DNA from: Oehlia diaphana
Lineage: Eukaryota; Glomeromycota; Glomeromycetes; Glomerales; Glomeraceae
Reading direction: 5' to 3'
Assembly (NCBI GenBank): GCA_003833135.1
Contig: QZLH01001566.1
Location: forward strand, 10,264-27,611
DNA: 17,348 nucleotides
Of the stretch, positions 1 to 9,142 are shown piece after piece. Position 1 is the first letter of the stretch. Each line of letters starts with the position of its first letter. The notes beneath the pieces are model-generated. The model saw nothing but the letters and a program-made list of their open reading frames with translations. It ran no database searches and was not told the origin of the DNA. Position numbers and translations under genes: made by a program.

Positions 1-108
1 CAACCTTTAGATCCAGCTGATTTGGATTATGATCCTAATGATATATTAAATGGATTTATAGAATGTGAAAGAGATACTAAAAGGAATCTTACAGATTCCG
101 GAAAATAG
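1..108 (+). CDS. 3' end of a gene entering from the left
   Basis: Frame 1 is open from base 1 for 35 codons and ends at TAG (106-108). The tail is acidic, with Asp-Pro-rich residues (PLDPADLDYDPND near its start) and the last residues DSGK. A long AT-rich stretch follows. No domain is visible and I do not recognise the family. It could be a last exon or the end of an uninterrupted ORF. The call rests only on the open frame and its non-random, charged composition. Confidence 0.45.
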   Translation, partial: QPLDPADLDYDPNDILNGFIECERDTKRNLTDSGK

Positions 109-1621
109 TAAATCTTAACTTTAGGTTTTTTTTATATTTTTTTATCACTTATAATAATTTTATAATATGAATAACATTTTGTAACGATTTTAATATTTTA
201 TAATATAATATTATATAAATAGTATATTGGATATTTGGATATAATCATATAAATAAATAATTTTTTTTCGTTTTTCTGAAAAAAATTTTTAAAGATCTGC
301 ATATTTTGAACTAAATTTATTTATATGATATACGGCATACAGTACATAATAAATATAATACAGCATACGACATAAGATACGTCACATATGACTACTATCT
401 TACTACCACATACATATATACGGCAAAAACATCTAAAAGGTAGTACACCCCTTACGACATGACGTATTGACGTATTAGGTAGTTACCTAAAGATATGTCT
501 GCAACCCTAGTCTAGTTGCAACATAGGACCTACCGTAAAAGTAGATATTAATAGCAAAAGCATATGTTATGAAGAGCTGAGAACTTCGCAATTTCGAGAT
601 CATTAGACGTAAAGCCAACTATATGTCTTGCAGTAGATCTACATGTGAAAAGGTAAGAAGATTCCATTTGCATGTGCTTTCAAGAGACTTTTGGCATCAC
701 ATGACAATACTAATTACGCCTCATACCTCCTTAACTTTGGCTTGGTGTTCTTTTCCCAGCAAGATATAAAGCATGTAATGTAGGAATATGTGAAAGTTCA
801 GCCAACTTTCTGCGAAAACTTTCCCATAAAATAGTTTTACTAGCGTTGTCACCCACGTCTGCCACCCATGGATAAACAAGTATTTTATTAACTTTTTATC
901 TTTATTATATGCTTCTTTTTATTACACTTAGTTTAGATTTTCTTTCAAATATTATTTCTTCTTACAATCTGCGATAGTTCTCCCATATTTTATTATCTTT
1001 TTGTAGATTTCATTTCTTTAAACTCAAACTTGGAGAGTTTTCCCATATTTTATTTTATCTGGACTTATCATTAATTAACTTTCAGGCGAACTATGAGCAT
1101 ATTCAAAATAACTTTTAATAATTAATAATTTTATTTGAGTCAATGAACTGCGGAATTCAAGACTGCGAAATCCTTATTGAATCCCACACCTATTTATAAA
1201 TTCTACTATAACTATAAGAAACTATTTCTATCTATTCTCTTGCTGTGCTACCTATTTCTTCTATTAACTAAATAAAACTATAAATAGAATTATTCTAAAA
1301 ATAAAATGAACTAAAAATAAAACTATTCTAAAAATAAATAGCTATAAATAATATTGTGTAACTATATTCTATCATTTTTTCTAATTATTCCAGCTAAATA
1401 TTATTCCTTCAGCTAAATGTTTATCCATCAGTTAAATATTCATCCATATTTCTTTTGGTATTTCATTTATCCTTCGGTTAATTATTCTTCCGATCACGTG
1501 ATTATCCTGACTTCAAGGGCTACAGTGTAGCTAACACAAAATAAAGTATGTATATACCAGAAGTTATGTATGTATAGGAGCGAGTTTTTCTCACCATGGG
1601 CCTTGTATTTAGGAAAGCAAG
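109..1621. other. AT-rich intergenic stretch, no gene seen
   Basis: No frame shows a convincing protein. Small repeats are present. A tcccatattttatt block occurs at 981 and again at 1041 (60 bp apart). Around 1265-1350 there is a run of near-repeats of aaaataaaactattct type. Near 455-480 gacgtatt occurs twice. A CACGTG E-box-like palindrome lies near 1496, about 125 bp before the CRN ORF. This probably holds the promoter of the downstream gene, but no clear TATA box can be assigned. Confidence 0.5.
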
Positions 1622-1969
1622 ATGTCTGGTACTATTATTACTCTCAATTGTCTTTTTTCACCTAGCAGGATAGCTCAAAGATCAAATTTATCAGAAGGAA
1701 GTATTACTACGCTTAAAATCTCTACTAACAAAACAGTTGATCAGTTAAGGATTATGATTAGAGAAAGGTGGCCACATTTATTTGAAAAGGTTCCTCCTGC
1801 CGAGTTTTTACTCTGGAAGATCAATGATACTGAGGGAGTTATATCAATTGAAAAGCAAATTGAAAAATTTATTCATGAGGAACGTCTAAATGAAACAGGA
1901 ATGCCTTCACATGAGTTGATTTCTACGCTCTTCTCTGAGCCACCTCCTAATGATAAAATTAATGTTTAA
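1622..1969 (+). CDS. Standalone Crinkler (CRN) N-terminal header domain protein
   Basis: The 115-residue ORF has the layout of the ubiquitin-like CRN header domain. There is an early beta strand (ITLNCLF, residues 5-12), a second strand and helix (TLKISTNKTVDQLRIMIRER, about 30-49), then the diagnostic LLWKI (63-67). It ends in LFSEPPPN (103-110), where CRN headers normally run on into the HVLV-type junction and a C-terminal effector domain. Here TAA follows four codons later, so no C-terminal domain is attached. In CRN proteins the header is linked to trafficking or secretion and the C-terminus acts in the host nucleus or the cell; I infer neither role for this copy. A SAM ORF and a nuclease-like ORF lie downstream on the same strand, the usual next domains in this fungal family. 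I found no phase-compatible splice from the header into the SAM frame. An AATAAA hexamer at 2043-2048, 74 nt after the stop, suggests the header may be a transcript of its own. Alternatively it is the first fragment of a broken gene. Confidence 0.7.
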   Translation: MSGTIITLNCLFSPSRIAQRSNLSEGSITTLKISTNKTVDQLRIMIRERWPHLFEKVPPAEFLLWKINDTEGVISIEKQIEKFIHEERLNETGMPSHELISTLFSEPPPNDKINV

Positions 1970-2042
1970 AACATCATGTAATAGCGATATAGTCACATTT
2001 TTATGTATTGTAGGCTGACTTGGTAATGTTTTTTATTTCATA

Positions 2043-2048
2043 AATAAA
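2043..2048 (+). terminator. Candidate polyadenylation hexamer after the CRN ORF
   Basis: AATAAA lies 74 nt downstream of the CRN-header stop and upstream of the SAM frame. If used, it would end the header transcript before the SAM and nuclease-like parts. The hexamer is common by chance in AT-rich DNA, so this is weak on its own. Confidence 0.3.
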
Positions 2049-2208
2049 GTATTATTTACCAGTACATGAAAAACAGGTCATGTGTAATGATGCAATGCCT
2101 GTGCTACATAAAATCATATATTAACGCTTATTTTTCCCAGAAGTAAATTTTTATTTCACTTTAGAACGTAACATTATTTTTTTTTATCTGAGCCAAATAT
2201 TTCTATAA

Positions 2209-2604
2209 AAACGTAACACTATATCTTCTGAAACCAGTACACCTTATACTCCAGCTTCCACTTCCACTACTGTTGCTAGAAATGAGACGGTCTCGCTGGC
2301 TGATGAAATTAAAAAATATGGCATGGCCAAGCTTATAGAATATTTGCAGGGGCAGGACTTAAGTCTTGATGAGGATGATGAGAAAATACTTCGCAAGGAA
2401 AATATTAAAGGCCAGGACTTCTTTGACTCGATCCAGGAAGAACTTGAATATTATGGAATAAAATTAGGACCAGCTAAGAGACTCGTGAAGTTCGCTAAGG
2501 ACTGTAAGAAGAAAAAGAAGCATGCGTTCTCATCCTACTATAGCTTAAAGGAAGTGTTGAAGAAATATAATATCGATGGTAATGGTATAGGCACTATTCA
2601 TTAA
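2209..2604 (+). pseudogene. SAM-domain fragment of a broken CRN-SAM-nuclease gene
   Basis: The frame is open from 2209, just after an in-frame TAA (2206-2208), to TAA at 2602-2604. It begins with a Ser/Thr-rich linker, then ETVSLADEIKKYG, then a helical sterile alpha motif-like block (first ATG at 2323). The block reads LIEYLQGQDLSLDEDD, then a GQDFF turn, then a Gly-Pro-Ala-Arg-Leu segment (GPAKRLVKFA) and a Lys-rich tail with AFSSYYSLKEVLKKY. This is the usual SAM plus linker of Rhizophagus CRN-SAM proteins; SAM domains mediate homo- or hetero-oligomerisation. The Thr/Ser linker before the first ATG is still in frame, so the piece originally continued upstream. No phase-matched splice connects it to the CRN header, and the nuclease-like frame begins only after about 140 bp of stop-interrupted sequence. 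I call it a relic, though a short SAM-only protein from the ATG at 2323 cannot be excluded. Confidence 0.6.
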
Positions 2605-2743
2605 TTTCTGCCAGTAAGTTTATTAAGCATCACATAGACTTAGAATTTAGCCAAAGGTACTAAAGGCATATGCAAATCACTAACTCCATACAACCTTCTA
2701 GCCGACCTATAAACTTGAAGACAAAGATGAAGAATTAGTTTAG

Positions 2744-3373
2744 TATATAAAGGAAATAAAGCATAGGTTGGAAAATATGGGAAGCATACTTGCCGATAGT
2801 AATGAAGCCATGCGTTGCGAGTATATTTCGGCCATTCTTTATACTTTGCTCTATATCGTCAAAAGAATAACAGATAAAGAGCTTACCTTAGCCCTTCAGC
2901 TCGAAATTGTTGGAGAAGAAAGTACTGGCCAGGTTGACTACGCAATCAAAATCCTTAAGGAACTTCTTTGCATCACAGAAGGGAAGCTACATCAAGTGGT
3001 TATGGGTTTCGCTCAAAATTTGATTCAATGTGAAAGCGCTCTACAAGTTAATAAAAAGAATAGAAAACGTAAATCAGGTGAGGCGTTTGGGGAAAACTTC
3101 AACTATATCTACAGGATCGTTACAACAGCTTCAGAATGGTATTTTATTCTTTTTGCCTCAGATGGGATATCGAGCATGAGCAAGAATTCTCTCAATATTT
3201 GATTTACCGAATCAGCCTTGAAGGAAGGATTAGAGGAAGAAAAAGACCTATGTAAAAATGTGAAACAGGTTATGGAGGTCATCGTTAGGCTGTTGAAAGA
3301 TAGGTTAGAGTGTGTGAGCGAAAAACCGGATAGGAAAAAGGCTAGGATAGAGGAATATCATTCAAAAAAATAA
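2744..3373 (+). pseudogene. PD-(D/E)XK-like domain fragment with an internal TGA
   Basis: One reading frame runs from just after TAG (2741-2743) to TAA (3371-3373), broken once by TGA at 3200-3202. Protein-like sequence continues on both sides of that TGA in the same frame. The frame before the TAG also looks coding (KLEDKDEELV). The domain shows a conserved helical stretch (EAMRCEYISAIL), then a Gly-Glu-Glu-Ser-Thr-Gly segment leading to Asp-Tyr (Asp codon 2936-2938), then Glu-x-Lys in ITEGK (Glu 2978-2980, Lys 2984-2986). This D...ExK spacing fits the PD-(D/E)XK nuclease fold. A basic tail with KPDRKKAR follows the TGA and would suit a nuclear protein. First in-frame ATG is at 2777. AATAAA lies at 3443-3448. 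The family assignment is from pattern recognition. The stops make it a pseudogene unless read through. Confidence 0.62.
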
Positions 3374-3742
3374 TCATGTATATTAGTCTAGATGTCATGT
3401 ATCACAGGCACAGTCCTGAACATTTGTATTTATTTATATATTAATAAAAAAAAATTGAATTTTGCAGGTATATGATAAGCGAAAAAATATATAGTCACTC
3501 AAGTGGAGTCGAGGAGCTATAAACAATTTATTATATCATAATTCTTAGCATAATGCTCACGCTAAAGCCAATATATGTTTTGACCCTAAAACACTAGTCT
3601 TAGTAAATGCGTCATATAAAGAATTTGGCCTATACTTTGAAAAAACCAAATTTGGATGATAAAGAAATTTTACGAGTATGTCATTACTCCAAGCTTTCAT
3701 CTCCTCACGCTCTCAAATTATCTCTATCAATATAGATAGGCT
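3374..3742. other. Intergenic stretch, no gene seen
   Basis: AT-rich sequence between the nuclease-like relic and the transposon. It holds a candidate polyadenylation hexamer at 3443-3448 and otherwise short, stop-rich frames with no recognisable protein or RNA gene. Confidence 0.45.
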
Positions 3743-3950
3743 ACTGTAATTAAAGCTCCATATGAGCTGAACTGGCTCACAAGCTGACTCGAGCTTTTCA
3801 ATCTGAGCCGAGTTGAGACACAATTAAATTGGCTTAGTGGCTCATGAGCCAGCTTGAAAAGAGCTTAAGCCAGTACTAGGCTCGGCTCAAAAAGCTCAAG
3901 CCAGTAATAAGCTCAGCTCAAAAAGCTCAAGTTGGCTTGAATTATCATAC

Positions 3951-5157
3951 AAAAAACGTTGCAAAAACATTTTTTGTATAACATTATATTAAAAAAAACG
4001 TTTTGCAACATTTTTTTTAATTGCCAATCCGCCACTTAACGATACAAAATTGATTAGTAGATTTATTGCAAGTTCTTATATGAATGACGTTGATCAGCAC
4101 ATTTCAACTCCAATTTTGTCCTACATAAGTCATGTTTAATGTAACCATACTTTACCAATCAATAATGCCAAACATGAATATGTCACAAAAAAAAAATTTT
4201 TTTCATTTGTTATAAAATTTAAAGAATTTACTTTGGAGGAAGTCACCATTCCAGCTCATATTTTAGGTAACTTTACATCAATTATTCACGAATTTTGCAA
4301 ATTTTACAAGGTTTTTATGTACTATTATATAATATATGGTATATTCTTGCTTAGATTAACAAAATAATGTTTAAAAAAAAAAAAAATAAAAAATATATTT
4401 TTTTTTTTTATTGGCAATGTTTTAGTTTTACCAGTTTTATAAAACTATACCTAAGTAATGTAACACCTTTTTTAAATGTATTTTTAGGGTATTTATATTA
4501 CAACAAAATGTTTTCAAACTTGTGCAAACACCATTCAGAAGCAATAGTATTTAATATAAAAATGTCTGACAAGATTAATTATAGATTGCCAATCATTTTA
4601 TATCGCTGAGTGGTGAATCGGCAATTAATTCTTTAATAAAAAAACGTTGCGAAAATATTTTTTTCACTATATTATATTGAAAAAATGTTTCGCAACATTT
4701 TTTAAATTCTTTAGTAAAAAAACGTTGTGAAAATGTTTTTTCACTATATTATTTTAGAAAAAAATGTTTCACAACATTTTTTTCAATTTTTTGATAAAAA
4801 AATGTTGTGAAAACGTTGTTTTTATAATATTATATTAGAAAAAACATTTCTTTCAATTCTTTAATAAAAAAATGTTGCGAAAACGTTTTTTTCAATTCTT
4901 TAGTAAAAAAACGTTTATTTTATAATATTATATTGGAAAAAAATGTTTTGCAACATTTTTTTCAATTCTTTAGTAAAAAAACATTGCGAAAATGTTTTTT
5001 TCATAATATTATATTAGAAAAAAACGTTTCGCAACATTTTTTTCAATTCTTTAATAAAAAAATGTTGCAAAAACATTTTTTTCATAATATTATATTAGAA
5101 AAAAATGTTTTGCAACATTTATTTCAATGCTTTAATAAAAAATGTTGTGAAATGTTT
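3951..5157. repeat. Array of palindromic units of about 80 bp inside the transposon
   Basis: Each unit contains an acgttgcgaaaa-type arm, a cataatattatatt centre and a complementary gtttcgcaacatttt arm, joined by caattctttaataaa. Junction cytosines fall at about 4631, 4709, 4789, 4859, 4898, 4968, 5049 and 5130, so most periods are 70-81 bp with one half-unit (39 bp) at 4859-4898. A further unit lies before the nested element (3951-4020). Each unit can fold into a long AT-rich hairpin. The coding-looking frame at 4933-5163 is only the repeat translated. Confidence 0.75.
4021..4624. mobile_element. Nested 604-bp element with TTAA target duplication
   Basis: The ends are inverted repeats: the first 30 bp (starting TTGCC) match the reverse complement of the last 30 bp (ending GGCAA) at 24 of 30 positions. 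TTAA flanks both sides (4017-4020 and 4625-4628). Removing the element plus one TTAA joins ...acattttttTTAA to ttctttaataaa..., which rebuilds the junction seen in the neighbouring uninterrupted array units (for example 4699-4717). That is strong evidence for a real insertion. TTAA duplications are typical of piggyBac-like elements, but some other fold-back families also use them. There is no transposase; the 80-codon frame inside is Lys/Phe/Tyr-rich and looks like AT-rich noise. It must be younger than the host element. Confidence 0.68.
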
Positions 5158-5377
5158 ATCTGAAGATAAAGCTTGAGCCTGGCTTAGCTCGAGCCATAAT
5201 TTTTATGGCTCAGCTCGGCTTACTTTAGCTTGAGCCAAAATTTTTATGGCTCAGCTTATTCTGGCTCAGGCCAGAATTTTTTTTTCGAGCTGAGCCGAGC
5301 CAGATTGTGGCTTGGCTCAAGCCAGCTTATGCGAAGCTTTAACTGTAATTCATTTCCATTAGGTTTTGAAGCGAAGA

Positions 5378-6088
5378 TCATTTATTTTTTTTAAAGCTAA
5401 ATAAACTCATTCCACCCTCAACAGCAGAGTCCATAGTAATAGGAAAGTTTTTATGGATATTCAATCTACTTGCTAAAATAGATAAGGGCAGAATTAAGGC
5501 TGGATAGTAGAAGTTAGCTAAGGGATCCAGCTCAAATTCACCAACACATATAGTCCCAATATCTTCTAAATAATCTGAAAGTCTATTAGCATATCTATAA
5601 CCTTCACGAATTAACTTCTAGAATAGCTTTCCATTCGGGCTGATCCATCGGCCAGTTAGTAAATTAAGTACTGTTCTATGTATATCTGATTCTTGCATAT
5701 AGATTGTTGAAATTAGCATTTATGAAAGTAATAATAGATGATTATAATTAATTAGTACTTATAAAAATGGTATATTTAATTACTTATTTCCTCTCATATT
5801 CTTCTTTTTATAATATATGTATGCTCTTTCCTTACCTTGTCCGCATTGGATACAAAGCTGAACACTTGATTTAGTGCCTTATCCACATCCTTTACATGAT
5901 TATAGGATTATTACGTCCTTTCGTATTTTGAATGTGTGGGATGCACAATATTGATCCTGTGCTGATTTTTCACAGAAATGGGTCTTTTCAACCAACAACC
6001 AATTACAAGACATTTCTTTCCTCTGTCCATATTCATACTCATTTTCATATTTAAAATATATCATCACCTCGAAAGAGAGAGACAACAA
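5378..6088 (-). pseudogene. Decayed Cys-rich (zinc-binding-like) gene with one intron
   Basis: The minus frame from ATG at 6086-6088 to TGA at 5378-5380 is protein-like throughout but contains in-frame stops at 5900-5902 and 5879-5881 and, after the intron, at 5618-5620. Exon 1 has spaced Cys residues: a CNW...FCEKS...YC segment, then C-x2-C (CKGCG) and a second C-x2-C (CIQCG), which would suit a zinc-binding module. A canonical donor (gtaagg, from 5835) and acceptor (gcaag, ending 5692) bound a 144-nt intron with a TACTAAT branch-point-like site, and the splice keeps the frame. Exon 2 contains RTVLNLLTGRW, then after the TAG a conserved-looking block (YANRLSDYLEDIG, then ELDPLANFYYPALIL). 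I recognise the Cys-rich pattern from repeated Rhizophagus proteins but not a function. Confidence 0.5.
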
Positions 6089-6269
6089 ATAAGTTTGTCA
6101 TAATGATGCCTGCTTGTATGATGGTCGTTTACTTTAGTAAACCCTTATTAATAAAAATTTTTCTTGGCAATTTTCTATGATGGCCTATCACTCAAATTTT
6201 TTAGCAGAATTAAATATATATTAACAGACTTTTGAATATTATATATCTTCTATAAAAGTATTATCAATC

Positions 6270-7718
6270 ATGTCGTCAAACTTTGAATTATTAGAACAAC
6301 GCATTGCTAACCTTGAAGCTGAAAAAGACGAGCTTAAGGGTGAGAATGCTGAGCTTAAGAATGAGAATGCGAAATTGAAATGGATTATTGAGGAGAATGC
6401 CAGGCGTGATGCTGAGAATGCTAAACACAAGGTTAGAATCGAGAAATTGGAGAAAAATAGTGCAGATATTTCAGCTGAAAATGCTGAGCTTAAAGCTGAA
6501 TAAGCCAAATTAAGACATAATTTTGATTCCTCCAACCTCACGAGGCCTCAGCAACTCCAGCATATTACTAATGTGCAAAACTCATGCTCTGTTGAAGAAG
6601 ATATATCTTCAGCTAAGCCCGAGAGACGTTTCGCTTCAAATGATATACCTGATCTTGTAATAGACCAGTGTGTAACTACTATCCAGGACTTATCTGGTGT
6701 TTCAATTAAGACCACCTCTTCTGTAATAAAGGACGAAAAATCTCAATCACATAAGAAGAGGGAAGTGGAGAATATTGTACAGGATGTGTTTAATTTTACA
6801 GCCACTTCGGCACCTGAGAAAAATCATATGACTGAAATTTCCATGATGGCCCATCATGAAAAATCTGATATGTATAATCCCTCAAATATATTACAAAATC
6901 TAGCCTGCTTAATCCAAGAAGCATGGGATGCGAAAGATGAAGCAATTCTAGCTAACCAAAAAGAATTATTGTGTTGGTGTTCCTATATTGTAGAATTCAA
7001 TAAAAAGACCACAGAGTTTATGACCGAGTATAAAATTGGCGAGAAAAAAGCGAAAGGTATGATTTATGACAATCTTATTAAACTCCTTCGTCCTGGTACT
7101 AAACGTAATACATTACTAAAACAAACTCAGAGAGCAAGAGACATATACAAATTATTTGAGAAAATAGGAATTGATAAAATTAAGTATATCACAACATATA
7201 GTGCGAATTCTATATCGGAATTATCTGATAGTCAAATTCAAACTATTATTGATTATTTCTCCAAGAATCCAAACACTGAATTACCAGATGATCGGGATGG
7301 CACTATTATCGATTTCGAAGAGGATATTTCGAATGATTGGACTAATGCATCTATCACATCTGAGGTAAGCAATTTGCTCGAAGCTGTGGACGATTACTAC
7401 AAAATGCTCTTGGAAGATTGTGCAAAGGATTGTGTGTATTTTGATAAGGAAGTTGATTCCACATCCCAGTCGGTAAAAGAAACGAATGAAGAAGTTGCCT
7501 TGCATTCAGTTAAGACAGACGATGATAGTGACTGTAATCGCGACAGTGATTCTGAAGAAGAGATGCCAGACGATTCAGATGATGATGGATATAATGATTA
7601 CGGTGGATATAATGAATATTGTGAACGTGATAGAGGTTATTACTACCGTGATGGAGGATATGAAAGAAAAACCTCCCCAATGATGAGCCCTATCATCTCT
7701 CCGGTAACCGCCTGCTGA
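6270..7718 (+). pseudogene. Coiled-coil family gene, interrupted by one TAA
   Basis: From ATG 6270 one frame runs 482 codons to TGA (7716-7718), broken only by TAA at 6501-6503 (codon 78). The first 77 residues form a Glu/Lys/Asn heptad coiled coil (repeats of ENAELK type) that clearly continues past the stop (AKLRHNF...). Next come a low-complexity linker, then a conserved helical block at codons about 206-331 containing NQKELLCWCSYIVEF, RARDIYKLFEKIGIDKIK and SDSQIQTIIDYF. An Asp/Glu-rich segment (about codons 416-440), a Tyr/Gly/Asp-rich segment and the end SPMMSPIISPV follow. I recognise this as a large Rhizophagus-lineage family of unknown role. No phase-matched intron removes the stop, and the first ATG after it is far downstream, so the gene probably makes only the 77-residue coiled coil or nothing. 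Antisense ORFs over the coiled coil are shadows. Confidence 0.65.
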
Positions 7719-9142
7719 AAGCGCTAAAGGCAGGAGAATTATCAAGCGAAATCACATATTCGCATAGACTGCCTAATTATCGTATAGGTTATTTCTTTTT
7801 TTGAATCACGTGGGTGGCTTAGATACCATGCGCAGTAAGTACGTCATCTCTATACTTCTCCTGTGATCTAACTACACTATTTCCGCAGAAGCGCCTTAAC
7901 GGTTATTTTTAGATGTCCTATTTTCGTAATAATGGCCAATCACAGAGTGCTATTTTTGTAACAATGAAGATCTTATGAAATGCCGTCAGATATTTTTGTG
8001 TTGACATATTGATGGACTTTCCCCAGCGCCAAGCCGAAAGAAGTTCTGGCATGTTCTATCTCGCTCATTACGCAGTTCTGAATTACTAATAAAAAACCAT
8101 CCCTGATTTACATGCGGATCGTAAGACAGGGCATTGATAAAAAGAAATTCAAAAATGGAAATAGAGCCGATTAGAATCAATGATTTACAGATCTTTGGAT
8201 AAACGGTATATTTTTATTATTCTACTGACGTTAGCGCATTCAAATTACGTGTATAGGCTAATAGCATATTAATCCATTTTTGAATAGGAATTAGTGGTAC
8301 GTATTCCAACATGTGCGATTCGTCATCTACAGATCTCGATCCATGATATTCTTTTTTTTGTGATTACAATTGAAATAGGGGCGGGCTGTGAACTCAACCC
8401 ACGTGTTGCAGAAGATCTTATTAATTCGGCAAGAATTTACCGTTTATTTCTAAGATTTGGTTTGGCTATCTGCAAAATGCACAGTAAATACGTCACTTCC
8501 TGTGGGTTAGATCAATGAATAATTAATCCGTCAACTTATTTCTGGAAAGTTCTGGTATGATACATATATTACGAATCTTTGAATTGGTGTCCCTGTTGTT
8601 AGAATGGGACAAGAATGAAAATTGCGCCTTTTAATCTACCGATTTACAGATCTAGATCCTATAAAATGTAAGGGGGATGCCTCTGGCCACATTCTATATA
8701 ATAAAACAAATTTCCATTTACGGTCGTTAGTAGATTTGTATGGAGCACGATCATTAATTCGAAAAAAGAAATACTAGCAGGGTAAGCCTACCCGCAGATC
8801 GAAAGATGATCTTAGAAAATTCCTCGGTACTTTATTAGTATTCATAATGCCGATTTCACACTGTTAACGCGTCATGCATTGTTATTTCAACAATCAAGCA
8901 CGTAATTATGAAAAATGTAGTTATGACAAATACACAATAATTAATAAAGCAACATGCGAAGCGCCTTAACGGCTAACTTTTATTAAATCGGGTTAAATTC
9001 TCTTTTCACGCGTAGTAAGCATACAGTATAAAATAAACCCTTTCCCCAGCGCATTTACGCAAGAAATTGCATATTAAAAAAAGTATATCTAAAAAACTTG
9101 ATCCACCAATAAGATCTCTTAATAAAATTACTACGCCTAATC
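7719..9142. other. Gene-free stretch with scattered duplicated motifs
   Basis: No convincing gene on either strand. Short identical words recur: gaagcgccttaacgg at 7888 and 8958, ctttccccagcgc at 8017 and 9040, tttacagatct at about 8183 and 8643 (ctacagatct near 8329), and related cagtaagtacgtca/cagtaaatacgtca near 7832 and 8480. Small ORFs at 7986-8180 (-) and 8294-8518 (+) show no recognisable domain. The repeats suggest an old, diverged duplication or shared promoter elements. Confidence 0.5.
9027..9035 (+). promoter_or_regulatory. Candidate TATA box of the 9143 gene
   Basis: TATAAAATA lies 108 bp upstream of the ATG at 9143, in a locally less AT-rich context (...cagTATAAAATAaaccc), just before the repeated ctttccccagcgc motif. 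The position suits a short 5' UTR. No transcript data support it. Confidence 0.35.

Larger units (their letters stand above)
3751..5341. mobile_element. Non-autonomous hAT-like DNA transposon, 1591 bp
   Basis: The element begins TAAAGCT and ends AGCTTTA. The 19-bp termini match in 15 of 19 positions as inverted repeats. It is flanked by identical 8-bp direct repeats, ACTGTAAT (3743-3750 and 5342-5349), a perfect target-site duplication. Both ends carry subterminal blocks (3751-3940 and 5166-5341) rich in GAGCC/GGCTC and AGCT words in opposite orientation. The middle is very AT-rich, with an array of palindromic units of about 80 bp. An 8-bp duplication with short terminal repeats is the signature of the hAT superfamily. 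No transposase frame is present, so mobility would need an enzyme from elsewhere. The superfamily call rests on duplication length and terminal layout, not on protein homology. The element carries a second, nested insertion at 4021-4624. Confidence 0.72.

Noticed and set aside
1964..2237. Possible intron joining the CRN header to the SAM frame
   Set aside because: The donor would be GTTTAA and no AG in the interval gives the right phase; 270 nt would also be long for introns in this window.
4367..4609. 80-codon ORF inside the nested TTAA element
   Set aside because: It starts in a poly-A run, has low-complexity Lys/Phe/Tyr content and shows no resemblance to a transposase.
4933..5163. 76-codon ORF with Phe/Lys repeats
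   Set aside because: It is the AT-rich palindromic satellite read in frame; the unit length happens to keep the frame in places.
6433..6515. Possible intron removing the TAA at 6501
   Set aside because: The only donor and acceptor pair spanning the stop (GTTAGA to TTAAG) does not keep the reading frame and would delete coiled-coil heptads.
6239..6541. 100-codon minus-strand ORF rich in Ser/Phe/Leu
   Set aside because: Antisense of the coiled-coil heptads; the sense strand has the real family signature.
8294..8518. 74-codon ORF in the gene-free stretch
   Set aside because: No domain or family pattern seen, and it overlaps the scattered repeated motifs, so chance is the simpler explanation.
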